Shown here one piece after another: positions 7,162 to 11,386 of a stretch of DNA of 11,386 nt; within the stretch, counting starts at the first letter, position 1, and each line of letters starts with the position of its first letter. The position numbers were made by a program, and so were the translations under genes. The notes below the pieces were generated by a model. That model was given only the letters and a program-made list of their open reading frames with translations, ran no database searches and was not told the origin of the DNA. Source of the DNA: Geminicoccaceae bacterium. GTDB taxonomy: Bacteria > Pseudomonadota > Alphaproteobacteria > Geminicoccales > Geminicoccaceae. The stretch is taken from assembly GCA_020446285.1 (NCBI GenBank), contig JAGREZ010000456.1:1174-12559 (forward strand). The letters are read 5' to 3'.

Positions 7162-8214
7162 ATGATGGCTCGTTACGATCTCGCAGGCGCGCTTCTCGGC
7201 GCCGTGGCAATCGTTGGCGTATCGGCGGCGCAAAGCGCCTCGGCCGATACGATCAGGATCGAGATGCAGGGAGGCTACGCTTCGAATGTCGGGCTTCTCG
7301 GGCCGACCGAACTGCATCTGGTCGAGGTGGTGAACGCCATTGCCGGCGGCTCCATCGAGATGGAGTTTCACGAGCCGAATTCCTTCGTGCCGAACCTCGA
7401 ATCGCTCGATGCGGTCGGCAACGGTTCGCTCGATGCCGCCTGGACCTCGCCCGGTTACTGGACCGGCAAGGATGTCGCGTTCGCCGTGGTCGGCGCGGTG
7501 CCGTTCGGACCGTCCGCGGGCGAATATCTCGCCTGGATGAAGTTCGGCGGCGGACGGGAGCTCTGGGACGAACTGTATGGCAAGTACAATGTCCATTCGA
7601 TCCCCTGTGGCATCATCCCGCCCGAGGGATCGGGCTGGTTCCGCAATCCGATCGAAAATCTGGAGGACCTGCAGGGTCTCAAGATGCGCTTTTACGGTCT
7701 CGGCGCGAAGGTCATGGAGAAGCTCGGTGTGTCCACCCAGCTCATCGGCGGCGGCGAGATCTTTCAGGCGCTGCAGCTCGGTACCATCGACGCCACCGAG
7801 TTCTCCATGCCGGTCATGGACCTGACCTACGGCTTCTACCAGATCGCCAAGCATTACTACATGCCCGGCTGGCATCAGCAGTCGACCATGAACGACCTGC
7901 TCATCTCGATGGATATCTGGAACGGGATGGACGACACCCAGAAGGCCATCATGGAACATGCCTGCGAGGCGACCCAGCTCTGGCAGTTTGCCAATGGCGA
8001 GGCGTTGCAGGGGCCGGCGCTCAAGGAACTCGAGGGCCACGGCGTCGAATTCCACATGTGGTCACCGGAAATTCTGGAAGCCATGCGGACCGCATGGCTC
8101 GAGGTGGTCGAGGAAGAAAAGGCGAACAGCGAGATGTTCGCAAAGATCTGGGATTCGCTCTCCGCGTTCCGCGCCGATTACGAGCGCTGGGGTGACATGG
8201 GTTACCTGAAGTAA
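7162..8214 (+). CDS. dctP: TRAP transporter substrate-binding protein (DctP family, TakP-like)
   Basis: This 350-residue periplasmic protein captures an organic acid and hands it to the DctQM membrane part. The N-terminus has a signal peptide (hydrophobic core at about residues 7-22, likely cut after SASA, near residue 28). The mature part follows the TakP/mannitol-type branch of the family. It shows LESLDAVGNGSLDAAWTSPGYW (80-100), GIIPPEGSGWFRNPI (150-164), LKMRFYGLGAKVMEKLGVS (173-191) with the carboxylate-binding Arg presumably Arg176, GTIDATEFSMPVMD (207-220) and HYYMPGWHQQS (231-241). TakP itself binds pyruvate and other 2-oxo acids with sodium, so an oxo or hydroxy acid is a fair guess, not a proven ligand. 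ATG 7162 has AAGGGAGG seven bases upstream. It is the first gene of dctPQM, and a strong hairpin follows its stop. Confidence 0.95.
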   Translation: MMARYDLAGALLGAVAIVGVSAAQSASADTIRIEMQGGYASNVGLLGPTELHLVEVVNAIAGGSIEMEFHEPNSFVPNLESLDAVGNGSLDAAWTSPGYWTGKDVAFAVVGAVPFGPSAGEYLAWMKFGGGRELWDELYGKYNVHSIPCGIIPPEGSGWFRNPIENLEDLQGLKMRFYGLGAKVMEKLGVSTQLIGGGEIFQALQLGTIDATEFSMPVMDLTYGFYQIAKHYYMPGWHQQSTMNDLLISMDIWNGMDDTQKAIMEHACEATQLWQFANGEALQGPALKELEGHGVEFHMWSPEILEAMRTAWLEVVEEEKANSEMFAKIWDSLSAFRADYERWGDMGYLK

Positions 8215-8227
8215 TCCCGACCACGAG

Positions 8228-8283
8228 CCGGGGAAACGCCGGGGCGGCCCGTTCGACCGTCCCGGCCGTCTTCCCCGGATTTT
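8228..8283 (+). terminator. Long GC-rich hairpin between dctP and dctQ (partial terminator or mRNA stabiliser)
   Basis: The left arm at 8228-8247 pairs with 8257-8278 over about 20 base pairs, with two single-base bulges (C8266, C8270), one G-T pair and a 9-base loop (8248-8256). Four Ts follow at 8280-8283. It begins 14 bases after the dctP stop and lies about 50 bases before dctQ. Such structures commonly let more binding protein than membrane subunits be made, by partial termination or by protecting the 3' end of dctP mRNA. Confidence 0.65.
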
Positions 8284-8331
8284 CCGCACAAGACACATAA
8301 CCACCAGCCATCAGGGACAGGGGGGGAGCCG

Positions 8332-8895
8332 ATGCAGCGCCTGCTCGCATTTTCCAATGGGGTGGATGGCTTTCTCTATCGGCTGACAAGGGTCACGGGC
8401 TGGCTCTTTCTCGTTGCCGTGGCCATCATCTGCTTCGACGTCTTCACGCGAAAGTTCGGCTATCAGGCCCCCTATTTCACCTCGACGCGGCTTCAGGAAC
8501 TGGAGTGGCATGTCACCTCGACCCTGTTCCTGACCTGGGTCGCCTATGGCATCGTGAAGAACACGCATGTGCGCATCGACGTCTTCACCGGCCATCTGGC
8601 GCAGCGCCGCAAGGACTGGATCGACCTGATCGGCTGCATCATCTTCGCCCTGCCCTACGGTCTCGTCGTCTTTCCCTACTGCCTTGAATATTTCTGGACG
8701 TCATGGGGCTATGGCGAAGCCTCCGACGCGCCCAACGGCCTGCCGGCGCGCTATGTCATCAAGTTCGTCATGGCCTTCGGCCTCTTCACCGTGCTGCTCG
8801 CCACAATCTCGCTGATGGCGCGCAAGATCATCGATCTCTTCGGACCGCCGGAAATGCACTCCAGCCATGGCGAGATGGAAGGGGTCGAGATATGA
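8332..8895 (+). CDS. dctQ: TRAP transporter small membrane subunit (DctQ)
   Basis: This 187-residue protein is the small four-helix subunit that partners DctM in the inner membrane. Four hydrophobic segments lie at about residues 21-39, 59-76, 97-117 and 141-163. The family motifs are present: TRLQELEWHVTS (52-63), where the conserved Glu/Trp helix precedes the second membrane segment, and KNTHVRIDVF (77-86) in the following loop. The C-terminal tail (GPPEMHSSHGEMEGVEI) is hydrophilic and acidic. ATG 8332 has a purine-rich GGGGGGAG site a few bases upstream. The gene starts 117 bases after dctP, beyond the hairpin, and its stop overlaps the dctM start by four bases (ATGA), so dctQ and dctM are probably translationally coupled. 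Confidence 0.95.
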   Translation: MQRLLAFSNGVDGFLYRLTRVTGWLFLVAVAIICFDVFTRKFGYQAPYFTSTRLQELEWHVTSTLFLTWVAYGIVKNTHVRIDVFTGHLAQRRKDWIDLIGCIIFALPYGLVVFPYCLEYFWTSWGYGEASDAPNGLPARYVIKFVMAFGLFTVLLATISLMARKIIDLFGPPEMHSSHGEMEGVEI

Positions 8896-10277
8896 GCATC
8901 GAGTGGATCGTCGACCATCTCGCGGTGGTCATGTTCTTCGCGCTGATCCTCGGCATGTTCATGGGCTTTCCGGTGGCCCTCACCCTCGGCGGCATCGGTG
9001 TCGTCTTCGGCTTCATCGGCATCGGCCTCGACGAGTTCCGCCTCGCCCGCTTTGCAACCATTCCCTCAAGGATCTACGGCTCGGCGGTCATCAGTCAGGT
9101 GCTGATGGCGATACCGATGTTCATCTTCATGGGCGTCGTGCTGGAACGAAGTCGCATCGCCGAGGATCTGCTCAAGACGCTGCAGATCCTCCTTCGCCGC
9201 GTTCCGGGCGGGCTCGCCATGTCGGTAGCACTGCTGGGTACGATCATGGCCGCCACCACCGGCATTGTCGGCGCGTCTGTGATCATGCTCACGCTCATGG
9301 CGCTGCCCACCATGCTCGAGCGCAATTACAGCCACGAACTGGCAACCGGAACGATCGCCGCCTCGGGAACGCTCGGCATCCTGATCCCGCCCTCGATCAT
9401 GCTGGTGATTCTCGGCGATCTCGTGCAGGTGCCCATCGGCACGCTCTTCGCCGCGGCGGTCTTTCCCGGCCTGCTGCTCTCCATCCTCTATCTCGTCTAT
9501 ATCTGGGTCTTCGCCCATATCCGGCCGAGTGCGGCACCGCCGCTACCCGACGATCTCGGCCCCGAGACGCGCGGCGAGCTCATGCTGCTGGTGCTGAAAA
9601 GCATCGTGCCGCCGGCATTTCTCATCTTCGCCGTGCTCGGCTCGATCTTTCTCGGACTGGCCACGCCGACCGAGGCTTCCGGCGTGGGCTGTGCCGGCGC
9701 GCTGCTGCTCGCCGCCCTCAACCGCTCGCTCAACATGACGATGCTCAAGGGCGTGATCGAGAGCGCGGGCACGACCAATGCCCTCGTCTTCTTCATCATC
9801 CTGGGTGCCACGGTCTTCTCCGTCGTCTTCCGCTATCTCGGTGGCGATGCGATCGTCAAGGAGATCCTGCTCGCCGCCGGTCTCGATACGGGCTGGGAAA
9901 TCCTCATCTTCCTGATGGTGCTGGTGTTCTTCCTCGGCTTCTTCTTCGATTTCATCGAGATCAGCCTGATCGTCATTCCGATCTTCTATCCGATCATCAA
10001 GGCGCTCAATTTCGGCGACCATGTGACACCGCCCTTCGCCTTCATGCCCTGGGTGACGATCCTCATCGCGGTGAACCTGCAGACAAGCTTTCTCACACCG
10101 CCCTTCGGCTTCTCGCTGTTCTACATGAAGGGCGTGGTGCCGCCGGAGGTGAAGATGGTGGAGATCTATCGCGGGATCATTCCCTTCGTGATCCTGCAGC
10201 TTTCCACCGTGGGTCTGGTCATGGCCTTCCCCGAGATCGCGCTCTGGCTGCCGAGAGTCACAGGCTTCCTCGAATAG
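8892..10277 (+). CDS. dctM: TRAP transporter large membrane subunit (DctM)
   Basis: This 461-residue polytopic membrane protein forms the sodium-driven transport path for the solute delivered by DctP. It is very hydrophobic throughout, with about a dozen membrane segments. Family motifs appear in order: GFPVALTLGGIG (25-36), AIPMFIFMGVVLE (73-85), AATTGIVGASVIML (120-133) and ASGTLGILIPPSIML (157-171). In the second half come FLGLATPTEASGVG, FFDFIEISLIVIPIFYPI and NLQTSFLTPPFGFSLFYMKGV. The repeated 'TxGxxGxS...' and 'PPS/PPF' elements fit the inverted-repeat fold known for TRAP membrane subunits, where they line the sodium and substrate sites. ATG 8892 overlaps the dctQ stop (ATGA) and has GGAAGGGG upstream. 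The length is slightly above the common 425-435, as in the TakP-associated branch. It ends the operon; the next gene converges on it after 54 bases. Confidence 0.96.
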   Translation: MSIEWIVDHLAVVMFFALILGMFMGFPVALTLGGIGVVFGFIGIGLDEFRLARFATIPSRIYGSAVISQVLMAIPMFIFMGVVLERSRIAEDLLKTLQILLRRVPGGLAMSVALLGTIMAATTGIVGASVIMLTLMALPTMLERNYSHELATGTIAASGTLGILIPPSIMLVILGDLVQVPIGTLFAAAVFPGLLLSILYLVYIWVFAHIRPSAAPPLPDDLGPETRGELMLLVLKSIVPPAFLIFAVLGSIFLGLATPTEASGVGCAGALLLAALNRSLNMTMLKGVIESAGTTNALVFFIILGATVFSVVFRYLGGDAIVKEILLAAGLDTGWEILIFLMVLVFFLGFFFDFIEISLIVIPIFYPIIKALNFGDHVTPPFAFMPWVTILIAVNLQTSFLTPPFGFSLFYMKGVVPPEVKMVEIYRGIIPFVILQLSTVGLVMAFPEIALWLPRVTGFLE

Positions 10278-10331
10278 GGCACAGCTTCCGGTTCGTTCGG
10301 AGTCGCCCGATCTTCACGAGAAAAGTTCTGG

Positions 10332-10730
10332 TCAAAGCCAGTTTTCCACGCGTAGTCCCGGCATTCGGGCGAATTCGCGCATGTTGTTCGTCACGACGAT
10401 CAGCCCCTCGCTGCGGGCATGCGCGCCGATCTGCATGTCATGCGGGCCACATGGTGTTCCGGCTCGTTCCAGTTCGGCCCGGAGCTGGCCGTAGTGAGCC
10501 GCCGCCTTTTCCCCGAATGGCAGCACTTCCAACCGAGCTGCGAACTGTTCGATCGCGGTCAGATTCTCGACGCGACGGGCCGACTTCTCCGCCCCATAGT
10601 GCAATTCACCGAGCGTAACGCTCGATATGCAAAGCTGTTCCGCCGATTCGTTGAACTTCTCGCGAACGGAAGCCGGATAGGTCTTCATCACATGAATGCA
10701 GATATTCGTGTCGAGCATGAAGGCAAGCAT
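10332..10730 (-). CDS. vapC: VapC toxin, PIN-domain ribonuclease
   Basis: This 132-residue PIN-domain protein is the toxin of a type II toxin-antitoxin pair. VapC enzymes cut RNA, often initiator tRNA or the 23S rRNA loop, when freed from VapB. With numbering from ATG 10730, the acidic metal site is visible: Asp7 (FMLDTNICI), Glu42 (LGELHYGAEKS) and Asp98 (GPHDMQIGAHA). The strand LIVVTNNMREFARMPGLRVENW near the end supplies the fourth polar/acidic position, as in the family. Length is typical. The ATG at 10730 shares one base with the VapB stop (TGATG); a TTG at 10733 is possible but less likely. The ribosome site is weak, so translation probably depends on coupling to vapB. No catalytic residue appears to be lost, so the toxin is likely active. 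Confidence 0.95.
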   Translation of the reverse strand: MLAFMLDTNICIHVMKTYPASVREKFNESAEQLCISSVTLGELHYGAEKSARRVENLTAIEQFAARLEVLPFGEKAAAHYGQLRAELERAGTPCGPHDMQIGAHARSEGLIVVTNNMREFARMPGLRVENWL

Positions 10731-10963
10731 CAAAAGCTTTCGCGCTCTTCCAAAGCCGGCTGATCCCGTTCGCCCATGAACTCCTCGCTGACGCGCGGCC
10801 CACCCAGAAAAAGATCATCCCACCTCTTGCCCTTCGGTACGATGACCCGACTTCGGCCAATCTTGAGAATATCCACCTGATGCACATTCTCCGGAAATGC
10901 CACGGCCTTGGGCAACCGGACCGCTTGACTGCGATTGCTGGTAAAAACGGTCGAACTGCTCAT
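10730..10963 (-). CDS. vapB: VapB antitoxin, AbrB/MazE-type DNA-binding protein
   Basis: This 77-residue protein neutralises VapC and, with it, represses the operon. The N-terminal half is a swapped-hairpin AbrB/SpoVT-type domain: TVFTSNRSQAVRLPKAVAFP (5-24) followed by VDILKIGRSRVIVPKG (30-45). The C-terminal half (RWDDLFLGGPRVSEEFMGERDQPALEERESF) is the flexible acidic part that wraps around the toxin in this family. ATG 10963 has GAGGA six bases upstream. It precedes vapC with a one-base overlap, the normal antitoxin-first order. The palindrome just upstream is the likely binding site. Confidence 0.95.
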   Translation of the reverse strand: MSSSTVFTSNRSQAVRLPKAVAFPENVHQVDILKIGRSRVIVPKGKRWDDLFLGGPRVSEEFMGERDQPALEERESF

Positions 10964-10983
10964 GTTTCTTCCTCACGCATGGC

Positions 10984-11028
10984 ATATCCAACAGGGATAT
11001 ACATAACCTCGAAGTGACCCATATTCAA
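10984..11028 (-). promoter_or_regulatory. Putative vapBC promoter and operator
   Basis: Read leftward, TTGAAT (11028-11023) and TATGTA (11005-11000) form a plausible -35/-10 pair with a 17-base gap; the -10 is weak. The perfect palindrome ATATCC-AACAG-GGATAT (10984-11000) touches the -10 and covers the expected start point, about 20 bases before the vapB ATG. That is where VapB-VapC complexes usually bind to repress themselves. Sites are seen; the function is inferred from family behaviour. Confidence 0.6.
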
Positions 11029-11189
11029 GAGCCTTGCCTTCCTTGAAGCGAGCCAGACTGCGGCTTTGATGGTGTGGATGGTGACGCACGCGGCAGCAAG
11101 ACAAGCCGTCGCGGCTATCTGCATTCTGTCAACACGCTGTTAACCCCCGTCTGCGATCCTGTGTTCAGAGGAATGACGGGAGATGGTTC

Positions 11190-11297
11190 ATGTGGTCGAA
11201 TGTGGCTGCTGGCATCGCGCTTGCGCAGATTGCGCTCATGCTGGGCGCCAAGAGCGGAATCATGCCCCCCCTGACCCACCTCCACCTCCCCTTCTGA
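11190..11297 (+). CDS. Possible small membrane peptide, 35 residues
   Basis: ATG 11190 opens a 35-codon frame ending in TGA. A good ribosome site, CGGGAGA (11177-11183), lies six bases upstream. The first 25 residues (MWSNVAAGIALAQIALMLGA, then KSGIM) could form one membrane helix with a short polar tail; the rest (PPLTHLHLPF) is dictated by the C-rich tract. Size and hydrophobicity would suit a small membrane protein, but such short frames occur by chance and I know no relative. Confidence 0.3.
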   Translation: MWSNVAAGIALAQIALMLGAKSGIMPPLTHLHLPF

Positions 11298-11305
11298 TTC
11301 TCTCT

Positions 11306-11339
11306 CCCCTCCAACACCCCGGTCCAACCCCACCACCCC
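11306..11339 (-). other. Canonical four-tract G-quadruplex motif
   Basis: On the minus strand four GGGG runs (complement of 11336-11339, 11328-11331, 11317-11320 and 11306-11309) are separated by loops of 4, 7 and 7 bases. This meets the usual G3+N1-7 rule with four possible tetrads. The plus strand could form an i-motif. Formation in the cell is untested. Confidence 0.6.
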
Positions 11340-11386
11340 GACCGTGAACTCTCCCGTCCCGTACGAAAGCACCACCGCAAAACTGA

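Larger units (their letters stand above)
10964..11386. other. 423-base region right of vapB with no confident larger gene
   Basis: It holds the vapBC promoter/operator (10984-11028), a possible 35-residue peptide (11190-11297) and a strongly pyrimidine-rich stretch (about 11262-11340) carrying a G-quadruplex motif on the minus strand. Open frames on the minus strand here (to about 86 codons) have low-complexity Gly/Glu/Val content imposed by the C-rich tract and match no family I know. The region may be the upstream part of a gene beyond the window. Confidence 0.5.

Noticed and set aside
6748..8055. 435-codon open frame on the minus strand
   Set aside because: It lies opposite the end of the Rieske oxygenase and most of dctP, both clearly real, and its translation has no recognisable domain.
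10278..10331. Terminator between dctM and vapC
   Set aside because: Only a weak 4-bp stem (TCCG/CGGA near 10289-10303) is visible and no T-run follows, so I did not list it.
8867..10618. 583-codon open frame on the plus strand overlapping dctM
   Set aside because: Its translation is Arg/His-rich, a frame-shifted reading of dctM, and it runs into the region opposite vapC.
1..11386. CRISPR array, tRNA/rRNA genes, insertion sequence or attachment site
   Set aside because: No regularly spaced long repeats, no cloverleaf or rRNA-like sequence, no transposase or integrase coding signature and no terminal inverted repeats with target duplication were seen.

Overview
The window is GC-rich DNA from a free-living bacterium, most likely an alphaproteobacterium (Rhodospirillales/Rhizobiales-like). 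That rests on base composition, the gene families (AA_synth/DUF1185, a small PAS_5-like protein, a TakP-type TRAP transporter, a VanA-type Rieske oxygenase) and GC-rich third codon positions. There is no rRNA, tRNA or other taxonomic marker, so the assignment is an inference.

Layout. (1) 1-3559, minus strand: a two-gene molybdenum hydroxylase operon. A FAD subunit is followed, with an ATGA overlap, by a large chain that fuses two [2Fe-2S] domains to the molybdopterin-binding domain. The large chain leaves the window a few residues before its end. (2) 3560-3681: a divergent promoter region with operator-like inverted repeats. (3) 3682-4266, plus: an AA_synth (DUF1185) protein with a TTG start. 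(4) 4552-5025, plus: a small PAS_5-like protein, converging on (5) 5072-5791, minus: a protein of unknown function. A GC-rich hairpin lies between them. (6) 5951-6988, plus: a VanA-like Rieske oxygenase. (7) 7162-10277, plus: a complete TRAP transporter (dctP, dctQ, dctM), with a repeat-rich promoter/leader and a strong hairpin between dctP and dctQ. (8) 10332-10963, minus: a VapBC toxin-antitoxin pair with an operator-like palindrome. (9) 10964-11386: no convincing larger gene, only a possible 35-residue peptide and a C-rich tract with a G-quadruplex motif on the minus strand.

Read together, regions 1-7 look like a catabolic or scavenging locus. The TRAP system would import an organic acid with sodium. 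The Rieske oxygenase and the molybdenum hydroxylase would hydroxylate or demethylate an aromatic or heterocyclic acid, or a related aldehyde or purine-like compound. The AA_synth protein, transcribed away from the hydroxylase from a shared control region, may act on a product. No electron-transfer reductase for the oxygenase, no MoCo-sulfuration chaperone (XdhC type) and no transcription factor gene is visible, so these must lie outside the window. The substrate cannot be read from the sequence. VapBC marks the right boundary of the locus and is probably an unrelated accessory module.

The most notable points are the MOP/XdhD-like fusion chain paired with a separate FAD gene, with Ile at the position of the xanthine-recognising Glu; the ordered repeats in the two control regions; and an unrecognised 239-residue protein. 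None of the protein families except that last one is new. I see no evidence of a wholly novel system.
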